A model generated the notes under the pieces. The model was not told where the DNA came from, did no database searches, and worked only from the letters and a program-made list of their open reading frames with translations. Shown one piece after another: positions 1 to 9,682 of a stretch of 64,000 bases of DNA. Source of the DNA: Rhytidiadelphus loreus (Eukaryota > Streptophyta > Bryopsida > Hypnales > Hylocomiaceae); the NCBI GenBank assembly GCA_947034895.1, contig OX344762.1, positions 44,744,760 to 44,808,759 of the forward strand, written 5' to 3'. The position numbers and the translations under genes are program-made. Numbering within the stretch: position 1 is the first letter of the stretch; each line of letters starts with the position of its first letter.

Positions 1-2200
1 TACTTCTTTTTCGACCAAACCTGCCTTTCTTCTAGCCCGACATCGCCGCGTTCACTCATGTGCAGACGCCTTCCGCTTCTCTGCGGACCAAGCCTGGTAA
101 GCGTCTTCTTCTACAGGTCCCCGGCCATTTTGGAATTCAGCCATTCTGAAGGTTCAGTTCTGAAAATACACCCACCGAGGAAGACATACATCAATAATTC
201 CATTCCCAGTCACCTGGAAAGACACGGAGCATACCCTAGGTACATCTGAAGACATAGTGCCAAAACCAAGGTACAAAGCTACAGAAATCACGTGTCACGC
301 AAGAGCCTTGAATTTGGAACAGACTATGAAATGCACTGTTTAAGTTAGCTATTCATGTCTGAATTTCCAAACCATACAATTGTAAACCCCGAATCCCTCC
401 TAAACCCAAAGACTAGAACATTTCCTACAACCAGCACCAGCAGAAAGAACTAATAGTGATTCAAATAAAGCAGTGATTTTGCCGCCCTTAAATCGTACTA
501 AGAGCACTATACAAAAATGAAAGTATTGGATAGTAGCGCAACAATGGCGATGCACAACAAACAAGCGCCATGACCAAAACCCAAGAACGTACCGTCGTAC
601 CTGGAGAATGTTGGGTCTTCGTTTGTTCAAAACCCTAAAGCATCTGGTCCGATCTTGAGAAGACCGCAACCTCCGATGCCAAACCTATTGCAACGATGCA
701 CTTCCCATTCAGTTGTACATGAAAATCCAAGTTCTCATGGTCACCACCTCTGCAGGCACAACCCAAACTTGAACCGCAGCCGATGTTCACCCTCAAATGC
801 TCCACTTCAATGTGGTTGCGGCAACCACTAAGAGTTGGTGGCATTCAACGACCGCGGTAAGGAAGCCCTTCTCCACGCCAAACTGCGCGCAGCTGAAATT
901 CCTTCAGGGCTTCAGCGATTTTCTAATCTCCAAAACCCTCCACTTCAATGTGGTTGCGGCTTACCTTAACAACAGTAGTCCCAAATTCTAACAGCGTGCT
1001 CTCCAGAACTTGCTAAGAAGGGAAGAGCACTACGATTCAACACAAGGAGAAACCCTAAACCCTGAACATACAGTTTGGCGACAAGGAAAGAGCGCCAGGA
1101 CTCAGCGAAGAGAGAAACGGCTACAATGTCAATACAAAGTATGAACGGGGATGTGTTTCCAGGTGAAGGCGCCAATCACGTATTCATCCAAAACGTCATA
1201 GTATTCATCCAATTAAGCACTATTTAGCACAAAAAGCAAGTGTGACACCCACATTTCTGTCCTTTTTGAATACATACACATTTCTATATATGGATGTAAT
1301 TCATGTTTCACAATTGACATACAATATTGAATACACTAGTGTAATTTTTTTTTAAATATCCAAGAATCAATTAAAATTATTCACAATCAAAGCTCAAAAA
1401 AAGGAAGTGTGACACCTTTTGTGGCTCCTATTATCTTATGTACACCCTAATGAGCAAAGCAATACAATTTGTAGCCTTTCCAAAAGTCCTTAATCCTATT
1501 TCAAAGATCACAAATCAATTCCAATAGAATAGTCATTGTCATGGTGATTCTCCCACCTATTAAAAAGACATTGTCTACAATACAAGTGGATGACAATAAG
1601 GAAGTCAAAGGCAAACTAAACAAATTTTTACCGGAAATATTCATGGTCGAGAATAATTATGACTTCCTCTGAGCACTTGCTAAATTGAACACCTGCCATT
1701 AAGCCTATAAGGAGCCAAATAACTAATCATTAGCAATGCAAGAAGATTAAATTTGAATAGGCTACATAACAATTGAGGCCCCCCTACGTTACTATAACAC
1801 CCAAAAATGAAAGAGAATCAATGAAGAACCAAATGAATCATTTTCATTTGAATTGCTAATTGTTTTAAATGTGAATTTAGTGTACCCTTTTTCGGTGACT
1901 TCACACCCATTTGTGTGTGCATCCTTATTATTCAACAACTTTGCCACAATGAATGCAATTGCCGTTTCAAGGCCCTCTACATCAAATGGCTTTGATATTC
2001 TCACTATCCTAAACTAATGGAAAAGATTTTCGGTTCATTGAAGTATACAAAAAGTGTCTGCTGTATTGTTGGCTGTTTGTGGGAAACCAAAAAAACCACG
2101 AGACCTCCACAACATTGGGCCCACATTCAGCCACTACAAGGTAGGTGAACTACAAGGCGCAGTTATGAAAATTATGGACCACAGGCTGGAACAGCCCATG
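1..2200. other. Gene-free left flank
   Basis: No convincing coding region. The first 1.2 kb has near-balanced base composition and several short ORFs, none with a recognisable domain. It could be untranslated or decayed gene sequence. From about 1200 to 2150 it becomes AT-rich intergenic DNA. The only structure seen is the direct repeat pair listed separately. Confidence 0.5.
801..960. repeat. 22 bp direct repeat pair
   Basis: The 22-mer starting TCCACTTCAATGTGG occurs at 801-822 and again at 939-960, 138 bp apart and identical. Flanks are not obviously related. Function is unknown. Confidence 0.6.
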
Positions 2201-2204
2201 AAAT

Positions 2205-3053
2205 ACCCGTGGTCGCCAGGGGCGCATGCGCTAACCCTAACACGGATACTAGGGCGACTGCGCATGGGGCGACTGCACGTGGGGCGACCGCGGGTCCGGT
2301 CCAAGGATCCCTCACGTCTTTCAAGGGCGACCGCAGGTCAGGGCGACCTCGGGTCCTCGAGGGGGAAACACATTTCAAAATCCCCCCTCCATCAGGACGA
2401 CTGCGCATAGGGGGCGACTGCAGGTCAAGGAGAAAATGCAAACTCCTTGACCCGCAGTTGCCCCCTACGCGCAGTCGCCCATATGGAAGGGGAGGGAGAC
2501 ACCAAATACTTTTCCGCCCTCTATCAGGGCGACTGCGCGTAGGGGGCGACTGCGGGTCAAGGTGGGAGCAACCTAACTATTTCAAAATGCAATCTCCCCC
2601 CTTCAATTAGGGCGACTGCGCGTAGGGGGCGACTGTGGGTCAAGGTGGGAGACACCAGAAATTTCGAAAATGCAATCTCCCCCCTTCCATCAGGGCGACT
2701 GCGCGTAGGGGGCGACTGCGGGTCAAGGTGGGAGACACCAGAAATTTCGAAAATGCAATCTCCCCCCTTCCATCAGGGCGACTGCGCGTAGGGGGCGACT
2801 GCGGGTCAAGGTGGGAGCAACCTAACTATTTCAAAATGCAATCTCCCCCCTTCAATCAGGGCGATTGTGCGTAGGAGGCGACTACGGGTCAAGGTGGGAG
2901 ACACCAGAAATTTCGAAAATGCAATCTCCCCCCTTCCATCAGGGCGACTACGCGTAGGGGGCGACTGCGGGTCCCCAGATCACTTCCAAAATCAGACCTG
3001 GGGTTCTAGGGCGACTGCGCATTGGGCGACTGCGCATTGGGCGACTGCGGGTA
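2205..3053. repeat. CpG-rich array of GGGCGACTGCGGGTC units
   Basis: GC-rich island in AT-rich DNA, built from variants of GGGCGACTGCGGGTC / GGGCGACTGCGCGTA. Most units point the same way. One short stretch (about 2451-2481) carries the reverse complement. The right two thirds is organised as the 83 bp tandem repeat listed separately. Long ORFs cross it in several frames but encode only arginine/glycine-rich repeats, so I do not call them genes. Confidence 0.8.
2527..3024. repeat. 83 bp tandem repeat, about six units
   Basis: GGGCGAC starts recur at 2527, 2610, 2693, 2776, 2859 and 2942, exactly 83 bp each time. Each unit has a double GGGCGACTGC core, then GTCAAGGTGGGAG, a variable stretch, and a CAATCTCCCCCCTTC tail. 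The variable stretch has two versions: type A (CAACCTAACTATTTC) in units 1 and 4, and type B (ACACCAGAAATTTCG) in units 2, 3 and 5. The sixth unit is cut short. Confidence 0.9.
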
Positions 3054-3054
3054 T

Positions 3055-3388
3055 GGGCATGTTTCACAAGATTAATTTTTTTTTTGGGACCCCTCTCCCT
3101 TATTGTTTCTAATTCCCTTTAATCATATGTTACTTCCTCCATTTTGTTTACAAATTCAACAAGACAAACAAATCCTAGGTTTTGCATTAGCTCTCCAACA
3201 CTCCTTTGGCAAGAAGTTCCAAATGAAAGTTTTATGTACATTCTAATAGTGGGGAGGTGTAATTAGATTTATTTGGGCATGATTCACGAGATGGTGTTTT
3301 TTTTGGGACCTCTCCCTTATTGTTTCTAATTCCCTTTAATCATATGTTACTTCCTCCATTTTGTTTACAAATTCAACAAGACAAAAAA
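3055..3388. repeat. ~115 bp direct repeat, 220 bp apart
   Basis: The segment GGGCAT...TTTTTTTGGGACC...CAACAAGACAAA is present at about 3055-3174 and 3275-3388 with small changes. It is a local duplication between two GC-rich arrays. Confidence 0.75.
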
Positions 3389-3504
3389 GACATGATTCTG
3401 TTTTAGGTCTAAAACACTACATCTCGTGTAGGATGTGTAAGTATTTTATGTAGGTTTAAGGATTTGATTCTAGATAAAAGTTGTATTATTGTTTTCCAAG
3501 GTCT

Positions 3505-3535
3505 AGGGTCTAGGGTTTAGGGTTTGGGAAACCCT
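3505..3535 (+). repeat. Short interstitial telomere-like stretch
   Basis: Tandem GTCTAGGG / TTTAGGG variants, the plant telomere motif, about three to four units. It is too short to be a chromosome end. Confidence 0.5.
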
Positions 3536-3692
3536 TCACATTGTGAGAATAATTCTTCCATTGCCTTGCTATGTCTTTGATATGAACTGACGCCTAACAT
3601 TTATTACCAATTTTGGATGTGAGATAAGGAAAAATCAATTAGAATATGCTGCAGATGCTAATTAGTGTTGGGTCAGATTGGTTGTTGGTTTA

Positions 3693-4096
3693 GGGCGACC
3701 TCGGGTCAAGGGCGACCGCGGGTCATTGACCAAGCAAAAAGCACATTTGAATCAGGGCGACTGCGTGTAGGGGGCGATTGCGGGTCAAGGAGGGAGACTA
3801 ATTTTCTGGAAAATGCAAACTCAATCTCCAGTGGGGCGACTGCGCGTAGGGGGCGACTGCGGGTCGAAGAGACTTCTTTGTGGGCGACCGCGTGTGCAAG
3901 TTTCGGGATGGTTTAGTTGGTACCCACGGTCGCCCACGATCCGCAGTCGCCCTTGATGCGCAGTCGCCCATTTCAACGCTCCAAAAACGCGCAGTCGCCC
4001 ATTCCCGCTGTTTTCAGACCCGCAGTCGCCCCTCCTCAGACCCGCAGTCGCCCCACTTCAGACCCGCAGTCGCCCCCTCCCGACCCGCAGTCACCC
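3693..4096 (+). repeat. Head-to-head GACCCGCAGTCGCCC array before kinase gene
   Basis: Two halves of opposite orientation. From 3693 to about 3900 the units read GGGCGACTGCGGGTC. From about 3926 to 4096 they read GACCCGCAGTCGCCC at least six times. The flip lies near 3910-3930. The gene-proximal half is in sense orientation relative to the kinase ORF starting at 4306. The arrays at 7681-7915 and 14040-14520 share this arrangement towards their own genes. Confidence 0.85.
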
Positions 4097-4100
4097 AAAC

Positions 4101-4255
4101 GTACGCGCCCTGAGGCGACTTCGGGTACTTAAGCGTTAGCCCCACTTTCGATTCTCACCTTACTTTAGCCTTGCGCACTGTCTTTCACCTACCTTCAGGT
4201 GGCTGGATGCATGCCCGTGGGCTGGGGTTTCAATTGGGGGGGGAATTTTTACCCT
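4101..4255 (+). promoter_or_regulatory. Conserved upstream block (copy 1)
   Basis: Shared with 7861-8024. In order: ACGCGCCC, GGCGACTTCGGGTAC, AGCGTT, the exact 16-mer GCACTGTCTTTCACCT (4175-4190), GTGGCTG-ATGC, then GGGGTTT, a run of G and ATTTTT. It sits between the GC array and the start codon at 4306. No clear TATA box. Position and conservation suggest a promoter or 5' leader; it could also be a mobile-element end. Function is inferred. Confidence 0.6.
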
Positions 4256-4305
4256 TTCAATCTACGAATTTTGAACTACGGTTTTGAATTGTTTTTAAGT
4301 ACAAC

Positions 4306-5898
4306 ATGGCTTTTCCACATGAAGGCAACACTACAAGGAGAAAGTCTTTATGGGATCTGGACCTCGATGATCCAATTTTTTTCGAGGTTCCGATAGCTGT
4401 AAATGAAAACGAAGAAGGAGGGAGTCAAGAGCGACGGAAGGGCAAGAAGCAGAAGTCAGCACATGACAAGGACTCCAACTATCCTCCCCCGAGTTATACC
4501 CGATATGCATACGAAGCGTGTCTCCAGTGGTACGCAGGGAAAAGTGTACAATTCTTGGAGGCAAGCTATTTGAGGTGTCCTACAACTGGTAGTGTGGCCT
4601 TGCCAAACGATTTACAAGCACGGATTTTAACCAAGCTAAAGGGATCCGATGATTTCGCAGACATTGACTTGACATATTCTTCGAGACTATTTGAATGGCT
4701 TGATAACACATTGAAAGCGGTGATGTTCAATACCAAGAAATTGATGGAGGAACATCGACCGTTTCTTCCGATAGTAGAGGAATCAGAAGACATCAAGGCA
4801 TTCCGCCAAAAAATGGAGTGGTGGTCCAACGTAGTGAAGAAATTGGCAAGAGGCTCGGCAAGGGGTTTTAAGTGGAAAAATGCAGCGGTGCAGGCAGCAT
4901 TTGCACGAGATGGTGGATTGTGTATCACGTGGATCCCCAATACGGCGAAAGTGGTGCCCCTTAGTGCTTTTGAACGTGAAGGGGGGTATGCAAAAGTGCG
5001 TAAGGTACGCATTGAAGGAATGGATACAATTCCAAGCTACATCGCTTTTGCTGGGAAAGTATCCAAGGCAATAAACCCGCGCGAGGGGAGAGCGCAACGA
5101 TCCATGGAGGCCCTTGCATGCCCCTTGAACCACCCTGGCATCATTAAGTTTTTTGCCATTCATTCTTGCACGAATGAAGCGTACACTTTGTGGTGGAATG
5201 GGGGCCATTTGAATGAGTTGAGGCATTTAGATCGTTCTGTATCACCAACCATTGACTGGCATGAAATGCAAAAAGCCACAAGACTTCCTGAAGAGAAACA
5301 AAAAGAACTTGGTCTCTTCCGAAGGCACAAGGCAAAGTTGGCATGGGCTTTAGTATATGTGACAAATCTCATGCACAAGTGCCGCGTGCTACACAATGAC
5401 TTGTCTCCCATGAACATCATATTGCATTTTCCGGATTATTCAAACGACATAATCAACATTGGAATTTGTGATTTTGGAATATCAAGTCGTTTTGACGAAA
5501 ACGTGCCTTCACATTTTGGAAAGCCATCTGAGGCCGAGAGGGATCAATACCGAGAAGGTCGTTGGTGGGTTGCCCCGGAGTTGTTTTATGCATATGGACC
5601 TCCAAATTCCGATACAAACATACCGATCATGCAACAACGGTATAAATATACGCAACAGTCAGACTCGTATTCTATTGGGAAGTTGACCGAATGGATGAGA
5701 ATTGGTGATATGGACGATTGGGACAAGGATTTGTTCAAGAACCGCGAGGGATCAATGTACTTTGGAATGAAGTTGCGTGAACTCGTGAACACTGACCCAA
5801 AGAAGAGACCAACGTGTATAGAGATCACAAATTCCCTTATGTCTCCACCATGGTCCATGATGCCCCCCGAATTGGTGTTCCGAGACTCACCTTTGTAA
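4306..5898 (+). CDS. Divergent protein kinase, intronless
   Basis: 530 codons without introns. The C-terminal ~310 residues show a protein-kinase fold: glycine-rich-like GGYAKVRKVRI (226-236), ATP-site lysine in AFAGK (K251), helix-C glutamate near 268, catalytic loop HNDLSPMN (363-370) with D365 as base, DFG (389-391), and APE (423-425). Asn replaces the usual Arg before the catalytic Asp, so it is a non-RD kinase. All core catalytic residues are kept, so activity is plausible. The first ~220 residues match nothing I recognise. No signal peptide or membrane segment is evident. ATG 4306 is the first in frame and follows the conserved upstream block. Lack of introns and the repeat-array context set it apart from the host genes in this window and suggest a recently spread or captured gene. 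Substrate unknown. Confidence 0.75.
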   Translation: MAFPHEGNTTRRKSLWDLDLDDPIFFEVPIAVNENEEGGSQERRKGKKQKSAHDKDSNYPPPSYTRYAYEACLQWYAGKSVQFLEASYLRCPTTGSVALPNDLQARILTKLKGSDDFADIDLTYSSRLFEWLDNTLKAVMFNTKKLMEEHRPFLPIVEESEDIKAFRQKMEWWSNVVKKLARGSARGFKWKNAAVQAAFARDGGLCITWIPNTAKVVPLSAFEREGGYAKVRKVRIEGMDTIPSYIAFAGKVSKAINPREGRAQRSMEALACPLNHPGIIKFFAIHSCTNEAYTLWWNGGHLNELRHLDRSVSPTIDWHEMQKATRLPEEKQKELGLFRRHKAKLAWALVYVTNLMHKCRVLHNDLSPMNIILHFPDYSNDIINIGICDFGISSRFDENVPSHFGKPSEAERDQYREGRWWVAPELFYAYGPPNSDTNIPIMQQRYKYTQQSDSYSIGKLTEWMRIGDMDDWDKDLFKNREGSMYFGMKLRELVNTDPKKRPTCIEITNSLMSPPWSMMPPELVFRDSPL

Positions 5899-7670
5899 TA
5901 GGATAGTCTAGAGCAAGAGTTTAGTGGTGCAAGCAATGAGCTTGGTGGCCAATTATGTGTTGCTTACTTTGTAATATTATCCTATAATATATGAAGGAAT
6001 TTTATGCTACACGCCTTGTCTTTAGAAAAACAATTACTCAATGGGCTATTTGTCAAATTGTATATATTGAATATGGCCTTTTACACATTGTTATGCAAAG
6101 TATAACAACTTTTGAATTCAAATGTTCTTGGTCCTTTTTGATTCCGTAGTATATAATGGACGCAAGGAAAATAAGAAAATGAAAATAAATTAGTTGGTAA
6201 TTGATGTTGAAGACTTGTATTATTTCTTGAATAAAATGTGCTAGTATGCACTTGAAAGGAGTTTTACTTTCATGGTCATTGAATTCAAATAGTTGTTTTT
6301 TCAATCCCTAAAAAAATGTAAGTCATACATCATTTACATTCTCTTATTATTTTTTCTATTTCCAAAAATAAAAGCAAGTTGGTTTTTTTTTCCTATTTAT
6401 TCTAATTCAAATATAGGAAACATACATTTTAGACTTTTTTAGACTTTTCCTTTTTATTCGTACTTTACCTATTTCAAAATAGATGAGAGATGTTTTTATT
6501 TATTTATTTAACCTTTTTCGCTCTCTTCCTATTTATTTTATTTGGAAAAAGGAAGTTCATTGACTTCTTGCGACCCCTTTTTTTTTTTGAGACAATGAAA
6601 CAAGAGTGGATATTGCAAAAAAGATATGTAGCCATAATCTTTGTCATTTATTAAACATGCAATTCGAGAAAACTTGGATGAATTCAATAATAAATGTAAA
6701 TCTGGTTTTACCATATATATTATTCCTAGTAGCATAATGTTTTCCTACCATATTCTTTTTTTTGGTATATGTCATCCAAATTGATAAAAACACACATTCT
6801 TTCATAGATGGTTGGAGTATGATATAAGTCCAACAATGACTTTCATTTATAGATTTGTGTCCGTACAAGAAATTTAGTTATTAGGCATGTAATTTACCAA
6901 AATTAGTGTGTGTAACATAGTATGTAATTTGAATCTACATCCAAAAATACATAATGAACATCTCATGTCAAAACAATTACAAAGACATTATTGTTACAAT
7001 TGCAATGGTTAATACTTAATAATCATAACATTGGTTATTAACAATTGAATTAGTTATTAACAATTGAATTAGTTATTAACAATAAAATTAGTCATTAACA
7101 ATGAAATAAGTCATTTACAATAAAATTAAGAATTAACAATGAAATTAATTAATAAGAAAAAAATTAGTTAACAAGAACTTCTTCTAAAACAATTGCAAAG
7201 ATTTAACTTTTGTTCAGATAATCAATAAGGAATCCATTTGTACCACAACCGACCTCAACCCTAATGGCTCCCCAAATATAGTATAAAGTATAAACTAGTA
7301 TTCCATAAATTTTGCAACACAAATGGGATTGAGCTCACAATCCTTTTTTTTTCCCTTGAGATTTGGTGCTCAAAAGCAACAAAAAATTTAGGCTAGCTAT
7401 AAGCTATAGGAATTTTTTAGGAAAATTTTGGATGAAATTGCTAGAAAAACTTCAACTTCTAGAAAAGTCTTCTATGAAATCGCCACAATGTAAATGAAAA
7501 TAGAATTTTAGATACTTAGTATCACATTTTCTATCCAGTATGTGGATGAATGTTGAAGCTTGGAGCCCCTCCGTAACATTTAGTATCGCCACTTTCCCAG
7601 CGCAAGGAAAAATGGAAAAAAATATCACAATCTATAAACATGTACTAAGAAAGAAAAGAAAAGTCCATGC
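5899..7670. other. AT-rich intergenic stretch
   Basis: No gene supported. Homopolymer A/T runs are common and short ORFs have no domains. The only structure seen is the short tandem repeat at 7028-7145. Confidence 0.6.
7028..7145. repeat. AT-rich ~18 bp minisatellite
   Basis: Degenerate tandem units of the type ATTAGTTATTAACAATTGA, about six copies, decaying to the right. Confidence 0.7.
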
Positions 7671-7680
7671 ATTAATAGAT

Positions 7681-7915
7681 GGACCCGCGGTCGCCTGGGA
7701 CCCGCTGTCGCCCAGGACCCGCGGTCGCCCACTCGCCTGGGCTCCTTCGACCCGCGGTCGCGTTGGAGCACCTGTCCAGACCCGCAGTCGCCCTACTCTA
7801 GGACCCGCGGTCGCCCTGGAGCACTTGCGCTGACTCGCACTTGCCCCACTTCAGGACCCGCACGCGCCCCAGGGGCGACCTCGGGTACATCAGCGTTCTC
7901 CTCCACCCGCAGTCG
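7681..7915 (+). repeat. GACCCGCGGTCGCC array before coiled-coil gene
   Basis: About eight GACCCGC(A/G)GTCGCC units, all in sense orientation relative to the gene at 8192. It corresponds to the gene-proximal half of the 3693-4096 array; no opposite-orientation half is seen. It is followed by the second copy of the conserved upstream block. Confidence 0.85.
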
Positions 7916-8024
7916 CCATTAAATTTTCCCTGGCATTCTACGCACTGTCTTTCACCTGTTGACGTGGCTGAATGCGTGTACAGAAGCTAGGGGTTTGAGT
8001 TGTGGGGGGGGATTTTTGTCCCTT
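7861..8024 (+). promoter_or_regulatory. Conserved upstream block (copy 2)
   Basis: Same order of motifs as 4101-4255: ACGCGCCC, GGCGACCTCGGGTAC, AGCGTT, GCACTGTCTTTCACCT (7942-7957), GTGGCTGAATGC, GGGGTTTGAGTTG, run of G, ATTTTTG. An extra CGCAGTCGCC unit sits inside it. It lies about 170 bp before the ATG at 8192. A promoter role is inferred. Confidence 0.6.
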
Positions 8025-8191
8025 TGCACGGCTCATTTTATTCACGCTTGGATGACATAGGGTGTTTCACGAGAACATTGTATTTTTGTAAATGTTAAAT
8101 GTGATAGGATTACGTTTACACCTACGGTTTAGGCTTGCAACCCTAAACTGCATAGTACTTAGTTGGCTACTTTTGAGACGAAGTGATCGTT

Positions 8192-9682
8192 ATGGAGGGC
8201 GAGGACTCTCAACCGCCACACGGTATGTCAAGATACCGACTTCGGCTCAACAAAAAGGCGGTTCGTGACAAGGATCGTAAAAGGAGCGGCAAACCTCGCA
8301 AGAAGCGTGTACCCATCTTGTTGCATCCAAAGATGAAGGCCTTTTTGGGATGGGAAGTAGAACCAGAGCCTTGGACATATGAAACTGTAAACAAATATGT
8401 GGATTGGTGCCACATCAACAAGTTGTTCCCGTTTTGGCGACACCCTTTGCACGTGAAGGCTAATAAGGCAAATTTGGCTTACTGCAAGAGTGTTGTCTTC
8501 CAGCGAAGGTGTTTGGAGGTATGGCAGCAACTCTATTTGGAGTCCCAGCCTTATCGAAATGACAACTTCTCTTTCTATCTTGTGCAAATGGTGTACGTTG
8601 AAGTTCAATTGAAGAAAAAGGTAGATTGGACAACCTTGAAGGAGCTTCCTATCGGTGACCGCCCGGACAGACCGATAGTGCTGGATGAAGAAGGACTTCT
8701 TCAAGCAAATTAGAAGCTTTTAGAGGCAAAGCCTGGCAAGTTGGCTGTTGGTGATGACCAAGTTCAATGGTCTTCAACTTCTAGCTCAGATGAGCACACT
8801 CACGAATACGATGGATATTCTTTTGAGAGTGACGACGAAGACATTGGCAAAGAAAAACAAGAGGCGGCTGAGGATGTTCAAGTTGACAAGAAGGGAAAGA
8901 GGAAGCTTGAGGAGCCGCAATCATTGTCCAAGATTCAAAAACAAAGCGAAGATGTTCATGTACCGATCAATGTGGACCGTTCTGGTGCAGACATTGGGTC
9001 TAGCGGAAGTAGTGACAATGATTCGGAAGACAATTTGGAGATGTTGGGCACTAAGATCGAAAGTGCACGAGCAGCTTTGACTTCAACAGTAGCGGATCTT
9101 ATGAATTTGAAAGAGAAGGTACAACATCTTCCAGTGAATCCAACTGTTGTGGATGGGTTGAAGAAGGAGTTAGAGGCGACTGAAAACGCCGTTGCTGAAA
9201 ATGAGAAGATTTACTCTAAGTTAAACAAAAGTAGAGTAAATTATTTCAAGAAGATCGAAGACGGGCGAGCACACATTTCCGATGATTTAGCGGTGCTTCA
9301 AAATAAACTTGATCTTTTGCAACATGATAAATGGTCCCATCAAAGCTAAAGGAGAAGCTTGAATCTTCAAATACATGAGCTAGAGATGGAATATTATGAT
9401 GATGCCTTAAAAGAAGCCAAAAAAGAGGGCATCTTGGCTTTAGCTCCGGATTATGGTAGCAATACAGAAGAAAGAGCAACGCTTTTTTATTTGGTGAAGC
9501 TACTGGAGAAAAAACAAGAGTTGTTGCACGAGGGCATATTGGACTTGGAGCGCCACATCCTTTATTTTAAGGAATGGCGCAAGTGGGCCTATGAAGGCAT
9601 AGGTGCCACCCGTGCGGAACTTCAAAGAATGAGACCGGAGTCCAAAGAAAGTGACTTTGTGAATAGTGAAAAAAATGCTTAG
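8192..9682 (+). pseudogene. Broken intronless coiled-coil gene, two in-frame stops
   Basis: One reading frame of 497 codons interrupted by TAG at 8711-8713 and TAA at 9347-9349, with no frameshift. All three parts keep coding character. The N-terminal ~160 residues match the N-terminal domain of the 13876-11363 protein (shared PWT/PWS..., WCHI-K-FP-WRH, NKANL-YC, RRCLE-WQ-LY, VDWTT-KE). The middle is acidic/serine-rich, then comes a long coiled coil (about 8741-9349 and 9359-9650). No RING motif is seen, unlike the minus-strand relative. ATG 8192 is chosen over an upstream GTG. It is most simply a young pseudogene of a repeat-associated family. Stop-codon readthrough, or an assembly from a broken allele, is possible but less likely. 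Confidence 0.7.

Noticed and set aside
2527..3024. CRISPR-like regular repeat spacing
   Set aside because: Units are contiguous 83 bp tandem repeats with related inserts, not short repeats with unique spacers, and the DNA is eukaryotic.
2209..3112. Long ORFs across the GC-rich array
   Set aside because: They are Arg/Gly-rich translations of the 83 bp repeat, open in several frames because the units lack stops. No domain or start context.
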